Positions 52,762 to 62,400 of a DNA stretch of 64,000 nt are shown here, piece after piece. The notes under the pieces were generated by a model that saw nothing but the letters and a program-made list of their open reading frames with translations, was not told the DNA's origin and searched no databases. The DNA is from Helicobacter pylori (GTDB taxonomy: Bacteria; Campylobacterota; Campylobacteria; Campylobacterales; Helicobacteraceae), in contig CP032039.1 in the NCBI GenBank assembly GCA_008032935.1, positions 1,488,001 through 1,552,000 of the forward strand, in the 5' to 3' direction. The position numbers and the translations under genes are program-made. Numbering within the stretch: the stretch's first letter is position 1; every line of letters begins with the position of its first letter.

Positions 52762-54211
52762 GCAAACTCTATCGTCAAAGGAATGGGCTTAACGAGTTTG
52801 GGGAGCATTTCTTTAGCCAAGTAAAGCGCATTATTAGAATGGATCACAAGCTTGTTTTTTTCTAGCGTGTATTTTAGATGATGGCTGTCTGTCAAGCACA
52901 AATTTTCGGCTAAAGAAAGGATAAAACTCAGCCATTGCAAGGTTAAAAGGCTTGGCATCATCGCGCTCATGTGGGCGATAGCGTTGTCTTTAGGGATTTT
53001 TTTATGGCTGAATTGCGCCAATAAGCAAATGATCGCTCTATCCTGGTGGCTAAAGCCATAACTCAAAGCGTTTAAAATAAAATACGCGCTGTGCTTGTGG
53101 GCCAAATAGACGCTTAAAATCTTACCCATGCTCGCTAATTCCCCCGCAATCTTTAAATGGAAAAGGTATTTTTCATCTATTTTATGCAAAGGCGATAAGG
53201 CTTCAAACAATTTCACGCACTCTTTTTTGACCTTTTGGCTGTGCTTTTCATGGGGTAAAAAGCGATCTTTTAAAGAGATGAGAGAGGGGTTGATATTGGG
53301 GGGGAATTTATGGTAATGGTGGCGCAACAAATCGCTTAAAAACACGCCTTCTCTCACCCCAACCCCACTAGTGATCATCAAAGAAGTTTTTAAATGCTCC
53401 AAAACGACTGATAGAATCAACGCCCCGCTCCTAATACTATCCAAACGCTCTTCATTCACCCCTAAAAGCCGTAATTGATCTTCTTTAAGCATGACGATTT
53501 TTTCAATGAACGCTAAATTTTTATGTGCATCTATTTCATAACCATGCAAAGAATCTATAGGGTAACAAAAGCGTTTCATCAATACCTTACTCAACGCCCT
53601 GATCGTCCCCCCACCCCAAAGGCGTTTTTATGCTTAAAGGGCAGTTTAGAAACCTCTTTTTGGATAAAGGCTTTAGCCAATTTGACATCTAAGTCTTTGT
53701 CTAAAAACGTTTCTTTAATGCGAATCGTCCCAACATCAAGCGAGATTAAGTCCTTAATCTTGCCTTTTTCAATCAACGCGCACTCGGTGCTACCCCCTCC
53801 AATATCTATCGTGATCCCTGAATTTTTATGCAACAAATTCGCGCACGCGATCCCGCCATAGAGCGCTTCTTTTTGCCCATCAATGATTTTGATTTGCAAA
53901 CCGCAAGCCTTTTTCACCCTCGCTACAAACTCTAACCGATTAGGGGCATCGCGTACTGCTGAGGTCGCCACGCACAAGATTTTTTTGCTTTTGTATTTGA
54001 GGGCGATTTCTTTAAATTCGCTCAAGGCTTTAACGGCTCTTTGCATGGGGATTTCTTGTAAGATTCCATTAAACGCATAACAACCCTCTGAAATCCTAAC
54101 CTTAGACTTAGTCTCAAAAAGCAAGTAAAACCCAAACTGGCTCGTCTTTTTAAAGACAGCCAAACGCACTGAATTAGAGCCTATATCAATCACGGTTGTG
54201 ATTTTAGCCAT
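52758..54211 (-). CDS. gppA: Ppx/GppA exopolyphosphatase-family phosphatase, frameshifted as sequenced
   Basis: A 484-residue protein split at the C run 53607-53612 (six, seven expected). One base joins NAFGVGG to TIRALSKVLMKRFCY. The actin-like ATPase fold shows IDIGSNSVRLAVF (about 6-18), CVATSAVRDAPN, and IDIGGGSTECALI (about 138-150). The C-terminal HD-like domain (from about 310) follows. It degrades polyphosphate or pppGpp. It is nine bases from fdxA. Confidence 0.9.
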
Positions 54212-54220
54212 TGCTAGCCT

Positions 54221-54475
54221 TTAATCTTGCTCTTTTAAGCTTTCGTATTTGTATTTCAATTCCTCTTTGCTCTCTGCATTGTTAGGATCCGGCAAGATCG
54301 CATCTACAGGGCATACGCTCACGCAACGAGGCTCATCATCATCATACCCGTAACACTCCGTGCATCTGTCTGGATCAATATTATAAATAGGATCGCCCTC
54401 TTCAATCGCCTCACTAGGGCATTCTTCTCTGCAAGCATCGCACGCAATGCATTCATCATTCACCAATAATGACAT
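54221..54475 (-). CDS. fdxA: Ferredoxin FdxA, 2[4Fe-4S]
   Basis: An 84-residue ferredoxin. The first cluster uses CIACDACREECP (about residues 9-20), the second CTECYGYDDDEPRCVSVCP (about 38-56) with an insert between cysteines and a helical C-terminal tail, as in YfhL/Alvin-type proteins. FdxA accepts electrons from pyruvate and 2-oxoglutarate oxidoreductases and is linked to metronidazole activation in this species. It lies between the IGPS-like gene and gppA. Confidence 0.95.
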   Translation of the reverse strand: MSLLVNDECIACDACREECPSEAIEEGDPIYNIDPDRCTECYGYDDDEPRCVSVCPVDAILPDPNNAESKEELKYKYESLKEQD

Positions 54476-54545
54476 GACTAACTCCTTTTAAAAAGTTTGA
54501 ATACGATTTTTACTCTAAATTAGCTTAAAATTCAATCTAAAAAGA

Positions 54546-55088
54546 CTATTTTTTTTGATTATAAGAATGGGGGCTAATTTCTAGCACGCCTAAAACCCCT
54601 AAATCTTTTAAATGGGTGTAGTCTTGTTTGTGGGTTTCTACAAACACGCCTAAGCCCAAACGCCAAGCGAATTCTACCATGCCTTTTAAATCCTCTTTTA
54701 AAAGCTCTTCATCTAAAATGACCCCATCAGATCCTTGAACAAGCGATTCTAAAAGCTGGTAATGGCTGATGAAAAGATCCTGATGGACTATCAAAGAACT
54801 CGCATGGCGGCGCAATAACCCTAAAACTTCTAAATCAAACACGCTTGGTGCGCCTATTTCGTATAATCCTTTAAAATTGACAATGACGCAATCGGTGTGG
54901 GTGTTTTCTTTCAAAAGCTTTTCTAAAACCTCATCAGGGGTTACAAAAACACAATCTTTGGTTTGAGGAATGACTCTAGGCAAGTAAGGGTTATACGACA
55001 GGCTTTTACCTAGCATTTCATAAGAAAGCATGCCCTCTTTTAAGGCTAAGCTTTTTTGTAAATTTTCTAAAATCCCTATTTCTTGCAT
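54546..55088 (-). CDS. Degenerate indole-3-glycerol-phosphate synthase-like protein
   Basis: A 180-residue protein that resembles the middle of IGPS (TrpC) barrels. SSLIVHQDLFISHYQLLESLVQGSDGVIL follows the LRKDFI..YQI..A...GADAVLL pattern, and LGLGVFVETH follows LGM..LVEVH. The catalytic lysine of the KDF strand is glutamine here, and the INNRNL substrate loop reads LEISPHS, so the enzyme is unlikely to work. About 70 residues of the canonical barrel are also missing. It overlaps the TPR gene by 13 bases. It may be a scaffold or regulatory relic. Confidence 0.65.
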   Translation of the reverse strand: MQEIGILENLQKSLALKEGMLSYEMLGKSLSYNPYLPRVIPQTKDCVFVTPDEVLEKLLKENTHTDCVIVNFKGLYEIGAPSVFDLEVLGLLRRHASSLIVHQDLFISHYQLLESLVQGSDGVILDEELLKEDLKGMVEFAWRLGLGVFVETHKQDYTHLKDLGVLGVLEISPHSYNQKK

Positions 55089-56371
55089 TCTTGAATGATC
55101 TTATTGTGCTCTTTTAATTCGGGTTCGGCTTGGATAGACTCTTTAGCGATGCTAGAAAAGATTTTTTTAGCCTCCAAACAATTCCCCAATTTGTAATAAC
55201 CCCATGCTAAAGAATCCAAATAAAGCACTGATCCAGAATCCAACGCTAAGGCTTTCCTCACAAAATCCATGCCCCTTTTAATATCCATGTCATAATCTAT
55301 TAAGGAATACCCTAAAAAATTATAAAAGAAAGCGTCTTGCGCGTCTTCTTTATCTTTAGTTTTAGCAAGCCAAGCTTGGCGCTCTTTGGTGGCTTGCTCT
55401 AATTTTTGAATAATGGGCAACATCTCTTCTTTGGTGAGCTTTTTCTTATTCGCACTCAAGCTTTCATAATGATAAATCGCCTCTAAGCCTAAGAATTTAG
55501 GGTCTTTTCTTTCTTGATAGATCAAAGAAGCTTGTTTGGAAGCTTGATCAAATTTTTTTTGCGCGGTGTATAAATCCAATAGCAAACGCCTGTCAAAAGG
55601 GAATAATTCTGCGATTTTCTGGGCCTTATCAAACTCTTTTAACAAGATTAATACCCCTATGTAAAATTGGGCGTTTTGAACAATAGGGTTTTTTTCATAC
55701 AAACGAGCGAAAGTCGTTTTAGCCAAATCAAGCTCGTTAAATTGCGTAAAAGTGTTGAGCGCTTTTTGGCACAATTGCTCTGAGCAACCATACCTGTCTA
55801 TATGAGATTGCAACAAATCCAAGCCTTCTTTTTTGCGGTTTTGCAAAAAATAGATTGTAATGAGTTTTTCTAGGCTGTCTTCATCATGCACTTGGTTATA
55901 AAACTTATTCAACAACGGGAAAGCCTTATCCAAACGCTTTTGAGTCAAATACAAAGTCCCTAACACATTGTCTGTGGCTATGGTCTTTTCTTCTTTACGG
56001 ATTTTGTGTAATAGTTCAATCGCCTTATCAATCTGCCCCATTTGCGCATAGCCATCCACTAAAATCTTATTGATAGAAACATCATTACGATTATTGGTGA
56101 TCTTTTGATAGAGCATGGCTAAATGCATAGCGGTTTTAATATCCCCTAAACTCGCCGCTGAAATGGCCGCTTCTTTAGCATACACCACTTTATTGGTTTG
56201 CTTGTAAAGATTCATATAGCCTTTTTGAGCGGCGGCAAAATCCCCTCTATGGAAAGCGTCTGAACTCAACAGGATTTGATGATCTTCTGAAAGGGTTTCA
56301 GCCTTAAGGCAAGAAAACAAGCTAAAAAGCAATATATTTGCTAAAAATCTTTTCTTTATTGGAATATCCAT
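55076..56371 (-). CDS. Exported TPR protein
   Basis: A 431-residue protein with an N-terminal signal (FLANILLFSLFSCLKAE) and a chain of about ten TPR-like helical pairs, for example DFAAAQKGYMNLYKQ, QIDKAIELLHKI, RLDKAFPLLNKF, ELDLAKTTFARLYEKNP, FDKAQKIAELFP and a last LYLDSLAWGYYKLGNCLEAKKIF. A single lipobox-like SCLK is possible (cysteine near residue 22). It is probably a periplasmic or outer-membrane assembly scaffold. It sits between the Pil-like trio and the IGPS-like gene in one unit. Confidence 0.75.
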   Translation of the reverse strand: MDIPIKKRFLANILLFSLFSCLKAETLSEDHQILLSSDAFHRGDFAAAQKGYMNLYKQTNKVVYAKEAAISAASLGDIKTAMHLAMLYQKITNNRNDVSINKILVDGYAQMGQIDKAIELLHKIRKEEKTIATDNVLGTLYLTQKRLDKAFPLLNKFYNQVHDEDSLEKLITIYFLQNRKKEGLDLLQSHIDRYGCSEQLCQKALNTFTQFNELDLAKTTFARLYEKNPIVQNAQFYIGVLILLKEFDKAQKIAELFPFDRRLLLDLYTAQKKFDQASKQASLIYQERKDPKFLGLEAIYHYESLSANKKKLTKEEMLPIIQKLEQATKERQAWLAKTKDKEDAQDAFFYNFLGYSLIDYDMDIKRGMDFVRKALALDSGSVLYLDSLAWGYYKLGNCLEAKKIFSSIAKESIQAEPELKEHNKIIQECKK

Positions 56372-56407
56372 TATTTTATTTCCTTTTTTGTGTAACTAAA
56401 GTGAATT

Positions 56408-56809
56408 TTAGCGCACTTTAGTTTCTTTGGTTTTTTGTGTGATGCCCGGACAGCTTTGACAAAAAGCTTCTTTTTGCTCTTTAGAGAAAGTTTTCACGCT
56501 CTCCCAAAAAGGAAAAGTTTGGCATTGCTTAGGGCGCACGCTATAAATCTGGCATTTTTTCGTCTCCAAATCCAAAAACACGCACGCCAAACCCAACTCT
56601 TTAGCGTCTTTTTCTAGTAAAGAGAACTTATACCCCACCTTTTTAACGTATTTTTGACTGAATTCTTCTAATTCTAATTTTAAAAAAGCGCTAATTTTTT
56701 GCATTTCTTGGATATTTAAAAAAATATACCCGCTTTCCCCCACGCAACACTTTGCCCCACAACCCTCGCATGCCTTAGGATTAAAACTGAAATCAAAATC
56801 TTGCATCAA
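56408..56809 (-). CDS. YkgJ-family cysteine cluster protein
   Basis: A 133-residue protein with the YkgJ zinc- or iron-binding pattern: KACEGCGAKCCVG (about 12-24), CVFLDLETKKCQIYSVRPKQCQTFPFW (about 75-101) and a last CQSCPG. Members are thought to bind an Fe-S cluster or metal. No membrane segment. The gene follows the PilO-like gene by 12 bases; the biochemical role is unknown. Confidence 0.82.
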   Translation of the reverse strand: MMQDFDFSFNPKACEGCGAKCCVGESGYIFLNIQEMQKISAFLKLELEEFSQKYVKKVGYKFSLLEKDAKELGLACVFLDLETKKCQIYSVRPKQCQTFPFWESVKTFSKEQKEAFCQSCPGITQKTKETKVR

Positions 56810-56821
56810 ACTACCCCTATC

Positions 56822-57361
56822 CTATTGGAGATCAATACTCACGCTAAATTGCACCAACAGCCCTTCATCATCTTTAGAAATTTTTAAGGGCAATTGGCTT
56901 TGAGCGCTCGGTAAATACTTGTTGATTAAGGTGAAAAAAAGATAGGTTTTTTCCAATTCGCTCGCTCTGGCCATGATAAAAAATTGGGTTTTTTGGGAGG
57001 GATTTTGAGAGAGCAAGGGTTTGATTTTATAGGCATCAAAACATTTTTTTAAGATCTTTTCTAAAATCCGCCTGGACTCTTCATCATTAAAAATCTTTAA
57101 TAAGGATTCGCTGGTTTCTTTTTGATTGCGATAGTTTGTTAGGGCTGTTTCAAAATGCCTTTGCGCGTATTCTAAAACGCTTTTTTTACGATTTTCTTCT
57201 AAAAGGATTTTTTTTAATTCCAGCATGCTAGGCCATAGAAAATACTCGGTGTTCAACCAACCCAATAAGGAAAAAACCCCTAAAAAAATAAGGTTTTTGG
57301 TGATAAACCCTACATCGCCTGATTGTTCTCTGTCTAAGTGTGAAAAATGCAATGGTTTCAT
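56822..57361 (-). CDS. PilO-like bitopic membrane protein
   Basis: A 179-residue protein with a short cytoplasmic start, one membrane helix (about residues 22-45), a coiled coil (about 48-90, LELKKILLEENRKKSVLEYAQRHFETAL), and a C-terminal alpha/beta domain ending in strands QLPLKISKDDEGLLVQFSVSIDL. This order matches PilO/GspM subunits of type IV pilus and type II secretion systems. Its start overlaps the PilN-like gene by four bases. No pilin, PilQ or pilus ATPase is in the window, so function is open. Confidence 0.6.
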   Translation of the reverse strand: MKPLHFSHLDREQSGDVGFITKNLIFLGVFSLLGWLNTEYFLWPSMLELKKILLEENRKKSVLEYAQRHFETALTNYRNQKETSESLLKIFNDEESRRILEKILKKCFDAYKIKPLLSQNPSQKTQFFIMARASELEKTYLFFTLINKYLPSAQSQLPLKISKDDEGLLVQFSVSIDLQ

Positions 57362-57890
57362 TTAATAGACTCCGGGTTTTTTATCAGTAAGGAATTAGAA
57401 AAGTTGGTGGAGACAAAATTAAACCACCCGTCGCTTAAGGGGAAAAATTCCGCCCTAGAATAATCAAACATGGGGTTTAATTTGTTTTGAAACAAAAAAT
57501 AAAAAGCTTCTTTAGAAGGGGTTTTACCACTAACCACCACGCTTTGCTGGTCTATTTCAATGCTATTAATAGTGATGGAATCCGGCACAATATTCAAAAG
57601 CCCTTGCAAAACATCTCGTATATCATCATTGTAATTCAAACGCTTTTTGGCTTCTTTAATGAGTTTTAAGGTTTCATCAGTCTTAACCTGCAAGCGGCTG
57701 ATTTCATGGCGGTAGAGCCTTTCTTGGATCGTCAAATCAGACGCGTTGTCTTGAGTGCTTTTAATGGCGTTGTGCATAAACCACACTAACCCCCTATCAC
57801 CACAAAAGATAAAAAAATGTAAAAAACCCAAATTTTAGAAAGCTTGCTGATAAGGTATTTCGCTCTTGGCTCAATATAGCTAAAACGCAT
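57358..57890 (-). CDS. PilN-like bitopic membrane protein, frameshifted as sequenced
   Basis: A 177-residue protein split at the C run 57790-57794 (five, six expected). The true start is ATG 57890 (MRFSYIEPRAKYLIS); one base joins FVVIGG to LVWFMHN. A membrane helix covers about 20-42, then a coiled coil, then the PilN signature LLNIVPDSITINSIEIDQQSVVVSGKTPSKEAFYFLF, close to the fimbrial-assembly domain pattern L..lP.gi.l..i....v.i.G.a.s...i..f. The start overlaps the PilM-like gene by 11 bases. Confidence 0.65.
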
Positions 57891-58890
57891 GCTTTTCATT
57901 CTCCATGCGCGCTAAAATGTTCAAGCGCTCCACTAAAGAAAAATCAAGCCTATCCACTTCTATCATCAAAGTTTCTTGCAAATGCATTAACGCTTTGTGG
58001 TGGATTTGACAGCTGTCTAAAACAACCACTTTTTCTACAAAGTCTATATCCCTAGAATGATAGACGCCACGCAATCCCTCTTGCAAGGCGTTTGCAATCA
58101 AAGGGATATTCGTCATGCCTTCAATCAAACTATAAGCGTCCTCATTTTTTTCTTTATTATCCTTACTGCTATCTAGCCCCATCGCTTCTTCAAGGCTGTC
58201 AATATCTTCTTGGATTTCACTCAAAAACAAATTCACAGCCTCATTATCCATTTCCATAGAATCCTCTTCCTTGCTCTCTATAAACTCTTCAGGTTGTTCT
58301 TCTAAAAACACGGATTTGGCTAAAAAAATCTCTTTTTTATCCGCAATCAAAAAATAAAATCTTGAACGCTCCAAAAGCAAATACAACAACGGCTTATTTT
58401 CTAAATGATCGCGCACAAAATCATAAATAAGGCTAAAAGGCGAAAACAAAAAATCCACATCCTGGATTTTAAAACGCTTGAAATCCTTTAAAAAATCCTT
58501 AGATTCCACATAAACGCAATACTTTTGATTGACTTCACAAGCATGATAATCTTGATTTTCTTGTTTGATTTGTTCAAACGCCTGTTTTTCGCATAAAACC
58601 TCTTTAGCCTTACTCATCGCGCTAAAATAAGTGTAGGGGTATTTTTGGCTATAAGTTCTGGCGATTTTTAAGGCTTGAATAGGGACTTCACCATTTTTAG
58701 TCTCCACTTTAGTCTCAAAAGTTTTAAAAAATTTCTCTTTAATGCGATCGTTTTTGATCCTTATGACTTGAGTGGATAAAAGATTGTGATCCACATTAAA
58801 AGAGATATACACTTGAGAGCAAAACCTCTCCTTAAACGCTTTTTTTAACCCTTTAAGCACCCAAACCCCTTTGAGATTCTTCAAATTCAA
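57880..58890 (-). CDS. PilM-like or unknown partner of the PilN/PilO pair
   Basis: A 336-residue soluble protein with no signal. It carries a strongly acidic stretch (about 205-260, many Glu and Asp) near FIESKEEDSMEMDN. By position, it is where PilM would be, immediately upstream of the PilN-like gene, and it has alternating strands and helices that could be an actin-like fold, but I see no clear ATP motifs. I therefore do not call it PilM with confidence. Its start overlaps the lpxJ gene by 38 bases. Confidence 0.55.
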   Translation of the reverse strand: MNLKNLKGVWVLKGLKKAFKERFCSQVYISFNVDHNLLSTQVIRIKNDRIKEKFFKTFETKVETKNGEVPIQALKIARTYSQKYPYTYFSAMSKAKEVLCEKQAFEQIKQENQDYHACEVNQKYCVYVESKDFLKDFKRFKIQDVDFLFSPFSLIYDFVRDHLENKPLLYLLLERSRFYFLIADKKEIFLAKSVFLEEQPEEFIESKEEDSMEMDNEAVNLFLSEIQEDIDSLEEAMGLDSSKDNKEKNEDAYSLIEGMTNIPLIANALQEGLRGVYHSRDIDFVEKVVVLDSCQIHHKALMHLQETLMIEVDRLDFSLVERLNILARMENEKHAF

Positions 58891-59506
58891 CAGAATCCAT
58901 GCGCGTCTTTAAATATTCTTTAGCCTTTGAAAGCTCCCATTCTTTAGGGATGATTACCGATTCTAGCATGTGATAATGCACTTCGCTAAAAGGCTTAGGG
59001 ATTTCAAATTGATCCCAAGTGTTCAACCGCCATGCGTTTTTACAAACCACCCGACAAGCGCTAATCCCCACGCCTGATTTTTGAGCTAAAGCGATCACCC
59101 CATCCGCTATGCTGTGTCGTGGGCCTTTGGGGCCATCAGGAGTGATAGCGACATCGCAACCTTCTTTCAATCGTTTAAGCCCCTCTATCAAAACCTTAAC
59201 CCCCCCTTTTTTGCTAGAGCCTCTAATGTTTTTAAAACCAAAGCTTTCAAACAAACCCGCCGCAATAGAGCCGTCAAAATGCTGGCTTGCGATCACATAA
59301 ACAGAAGGTTTTTCAAGCCTTAAATACGCAAACCCGATCATGCCAAGCTCCCCATGCCAACAGCTTACAATAAAGGGTTTTTCTTTTAAATTTTGAGCTA
59401 AAAAATAGCGGTTTTTACAAGTCTTATGCAACAACCAAAGGACTCCAAACGCCAAACGAGGGACAACCTTTAAAACGATATTTTTCCTGAAAAATTTTAA
59501 GCTCAA
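58853..59506 (-). CDS. lpxJ: LpxJ, DUF374 lipid A secondary acyltransferase
   Basis: A 217-residue DUF374 protein. CWHGELGM (about residues 50-57) provides the active histidine, followed by ASQHFDGSIAAGLFESFGF and the TPDGPKGPRH motif (about 130-139). H. pylori LpxJ (by my recall jhp0255, HP0270) is the non-canonical acyltransferase that works on lipid A before Kdo addition, and it belongs to this family. It is a second lipid A acyltransferase besides lpxL at 50768, and both lie in the same block with waaC. Confidence 0.75.
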   Translation of the reverse strand: MSLKFFRKNIVLKVVPRLAFGVLWLLHKTCKNRYFLAQNLKEKPFIVSCWHGELGMIGFAYLRLEKPSVYVIASQHFDGSIAAGLFESFGFKNIRGSSKKGGVKVLIEGLKRLKEGCDVAITPDGPKGPRHSIADGVIALAQKSGVGISACRVVCKNAWRLNTWDQFEIPKPFSEVHYHMLESVIIPKEWELSKAKEYLKTRMDSVEFEESQRGLGA

Positions 59507-59544
59507 TTCTCGCCTTTAAACCCGCTCTTCATTGGTTATTTTGA

Positions 59545-60858
59545 TTAGTTGCCTTTAATGGCCGCTATCAAGCGCCCTTTGGAATGAGAAACAATCTCCA
59601 CTTTTACAAGCTCGCCCGGGTTTCTTTTTTCCTTACAAGTTACTTCAATGAATTTCCCCGTATCGCTGCGCCCTTCAAAACCCACGATTTGATCATCCAT
59701 TTCACGCCTATTTTCCACCAACACCACATGCGTTTTACCCACTTCCAACTTGGCTTTTTCTTCTAAAATTTCTTTGTGCCTGTTTTGCAACCTCTCTAAC
59801 CTTGAAGATGAAACCTCTAATGGCACTCTTTCTTTCCAAGCTCCCGCTTCAGTGAAAGGGCGTGGGGAATAAATAAAACTATAGAGCGTGTCAAAGCACA
59901 CTTTTTCTAGCACCTCCATCGTGTCTTCAAAATCCTTATCGCTCTCATTAGGGAAGCCTACGATAATATCCGTGCTGATGCCCACTTCAGGCACTAAGGC
60001 TTTTAACCTCTCCACCCGATTTAAAAACCACTCTTTACTATAACCTCTTCGCATCATCTTTAACACCGCGCTAGATCCACTCTGTAAGGGCATGTGGATA
60101 CTCTTGCACACTTTAGGGTTTTTGGCAAAGCGTTCTAAAAATGCATCATTCATGTGCAAGGGGTGAGGCGAAGTGAATCGTATCCTTTCAATGCCTGGAA
60201 TTTCGCTCAATTTATCCAGTAAATCGCTAAAATCCACTTTCGCATGCTCGCTACTGAAACGCGCGCCGTAATTATTCACATTCTGCCCTAAAAGCATGAG
60301 CTCTTTAGTGCCGTTATTCGCTAATTTCTCAGCTTCTTTTAAAATCAAATCCATAGGGATAGAAATTTCTTTTCCCCTAGTGTGCGGGACGATGCAATAA
60401 GCGCATTTTTTATCGCAACCTATAGAGATGTTGAGTAACGATCGGATTTGAGCCTTTTTTTCAAAAAATTCAAACGCATACGCGCTTTCATCATAATCAA
60501 TCGCCACTTCAACCGCTTTTTCTTTATGGATCACTTGAGAGATTTTAGACACATTCCTAGCCCCTAACACAAAGCTCACGCTTGGGGCTTTTTTCAAAAT
60601 ATCCGCTCCCATGTGGCTTGCGGTGCACCCGCAAACCCCGATTTTGGCGTTGGGTTTTTTGATTTTAGCGAATTGACCGATTTCTGAAAACAATTTCCGT
60701 TCAGGCTTTTCGCGCACGCTGCAAGTGTTGATTAAAATCAAATCCGCCATTTTAGGGTCGCTAGTCTCTTTGTAATCTAGCTTGGATAGTTCGCTTAGTA
60801 GATGCTCGCTATCCCTAGAATTCATGGCACAACCCATGGTTTCAATATAAACTTTCAA
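59545..60858 (-). CDS. miaB: MiaB, tRNA i6A37 methylthiotransferase
   Basis: A 437-residue radical SAM enzyme adding the 2-methylthio group to i6A37. The start [17 protein letters not shown] and [12 protein letters not shown] carry the UPF0004 cysteines, with GVCGCTA following. The radical SAM cluster is [15 protein letters not shown] (about residues 149-163). A C-terminal TRAM domain (from about 375) is present. All are MiaB-type, not MtaB-type. Ten bases separate it from the small nuclease gene. Confidence 0.96.
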   Translation of the reverse strand: MKVYIETMGCAMNSRDSEHLLSELSKLDYKETSDPKMADLILINTCSVREKPERKLFSEIGQFAKIKKPNAKIGVCGCTASHMGADILKKAPSVSFVLGARNVSKISQVIHKEKAVEVAIDYDESAYAFEFFEKKAQIRSLLNISIGCDKKCAYCIVPHTRGKEISIPMDLILKEAEKLANNGTKELMLLGQNVNNYGARFSSEHAKVDFSDLLDKLSEIPGIERIRFTSPHPLHMNDAFLERFAKNPKVCKSIHMPLQSGSSAVLKMMRRGYSKEWFLNRVERLKALVPEVGISTDIIVGFPNESDKDFEDTMEVLEKVCFDTLYSFIYSPRPFTEAGAWKERVPLEVSSSRLERLQNRHKEILEEKAKLEVGKTHVVLVENRREMDDQIVGFEGRSDTGKFIEVTCKEKRNPGELVKVEIVSHSKGRLIAAIKGN

Positions 60859-60867
60859 TACAAGCCT

Positions 60868-61110
60868 TTAAATAATGTGCAATTCATAAAGAAAATCTTT
60901 TTCATCAGTGCTGACCCTCACCTCATCTAAATAAGCCGTATGGCCTTTTTCTTTGAAAAAATCCACCGCTTTGAGCATGTCTTTATGGGCGTTTGTGGGG
61001 GCAAAATAGAAAATAGAACGCTTGTCTTCACTGAATTTGCGATACAAATCCTCTAATTCCACGCTCTTAGCGTCTGATTTTCTTGTATTCTTGGCTAAAA
61101 CTAATTTCAT
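60868..61110 (-). CDS. HP0268-type small Smr-like nicking nuclease
   Basis: An 80-residue protein beginning MKLVLAKNTRKSDAKSVELEDLY. I start it at ATG 61110 and not at the in-frame ATG at 61143, because the 80-residue form agrees with the known H. pylori HP0268 whose solution structure shows an Smr-like fold and which was reported to nick DNA and to cleave RNA at purines. Acidic residues DEVRVSTDEKD near the end may be active-site ones. Its cellular task is not settled. Confidence 0.82.
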   Translation of the reverse strand: MKLVLAKNTRKSDAKSVELEDLYRKFSEDKRSIFYFAPTNAHKDMLKAVDFFKEKGHTAYLDEVRVSTDEKDFLYELHII

Positions 61111-61170
61111 TGACTCTTTCCTTAATTGATTTAGATTTCTCATTTTAACGCATTCTGTCTTTAAAACAAA

Positions 61171-62400
61171 TTAGATCACCCTTTTCCCCCCTAAAAACAA
61201 GCGTTCCACTTCTTTAGCATGCAATAAAAATTGCAAAACCGCTTGCTCTTTAGTGAATTTTTCATTAAAACCAAACACGCTCAAATCCGCCCTTTTGTTG
61301 GCTTCTATCTCGCCATTATTCAAAGCTAAAGCTTTAGCCCCATGCCTAGTCGCCCCTAAAAGGGCTATTTTAGCTAATTCTAATAACGGCATGTTATGGG
61401 AAAGCAAAAACGCTCTTAATTCGTCTAAAAGGCTCAGCGAAATGTTAGAACTCAAGCCATCAGTGGCCACGCTCACGCTCAAACCGGCTTCTTTAGCTCT
61501 CTCTAAATCCAACGCTTTCCCGCTCAATAGGCGGTTAGAAAAGGGGCATGTGATTAAAAAAGCGTTTTTGACTTGAGACTTGATCCTTTTTAACGCTTCT
61601 AAAGAAGCGAACTGGTTATGCACAAATAAAGTGTGCGTGTCTTCAAACATGTCAATGTAATCGTTCGCGCCCTTATAGAGCGATTTGAAATGAGACTCCT
61701 TTAAAAAATGTTGGTAAAAATTTTCAAACCACCCTTTAGAGTTTTCTACCCATTCTAATTCTTCAAACGATTCTAAAAAATGCGTAGAAAGCAGGCTTTG
61801 TGAATCTTTGGCCAATTGGATCACGCTTAAAGCCATGTCTTTTTGGACCGAATAAGGGGCATGCACAGCAAGAGCGGCTTTAAGCTTTTTGTCTTCTAAA
61901 TCTTTTAACTCTTTGAATTTTGCCTCAAACGCTTTTAGTTTTTCTAAAGAATAGCTACTCCCTAGAAACTCTAAAAACACGACAGCACTCAAAGGGCTTT
62001 CTTTTAACAAATTAACTTCTATCAGGTGGTTAGAAATCGCTCCCACGCTCCCCACCCCGCTTTTTAATTGTGCGCTGATAGCGTTTTGGATAGCCCCTTG
62101 GCAATTTTCTAAAATCGCCCCCCCATTGTTTAACACGCTCCCTAACCAGCCAGAAAAGCTCCCGTAATCAAAACTCGCTTTGTTGTTGGAAAATTCAAAA
62201 TGGGTGTGCGCGTTGATAAAAGCGGGCAACAGAACGGAATTTTCAAAAAACTGCGCCTTTAAATGGGGGTATTTAAGCGTTAAACTTTTATAATCGCCCA
62301 CTTCAACAATCTTTTCATCAAAGACCACGCCATGATCTTCTAACACTTCGCATTTTTCATTGCATAAAAAAACTAAAGACGCTCCTATGATTTCTTGCAT
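61171..62400 (-). CDS. mqnX: 6-amino-6-deoxyfutalosine deaminase
   Basis: A 409-residue amidohydrolase of the chlorohydrolase/ATZ group. The metal ligands are visible: INAHTHFEF (HxH, about residues 61-69), VHAPYSV (H near 200), STHFLESFEE (H near 222) and ATDGLSSNIS (D near 308). In H. pylori this enzyme (HP0267) deaminates aminofutalosine in the alternative menaquinone route. Its start overlaps the dihydroorotase-like gene by 16 bases, which links quinone and pyrimidine-type amidohydrolases on one transcript. Confidence 0.88.
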   Translation of the reverse strand: MQEIIGASLVFLCNEKCEVLEDHGVVFDEKIVEVGDYKSLTLKYPHLKAQFFENSVLLPAFINAHTHFEFSNNKASFDYGSFSGWLGSVLNNGGAILENCQGAIQNAISAQLKSGVGSVGAISNHLIEVNLLKESPLSAVVFLEFLGSSYSLEKLKAFEAKFKELKDLEDKKLKAALAVHAPYSVQKDMALSVIQLAKDSQSLLSTHFLESFEELEWVENSKGWFENFYQHFLKESHFKSLYKGANDYIDMFEDTHTLFVHNQFASLEALKRIKSQVKNAFLITCPFSNRLLSGKALDLERAKEAGLSVSVATDGLSSNISLSLLDELRAFLLSHNMPLLELAKIALLGATRHGAKALALNNGEIEANKRADLSVFGFNEKFTKEQAVLQFLLHAKEVERLFLGGKRVI

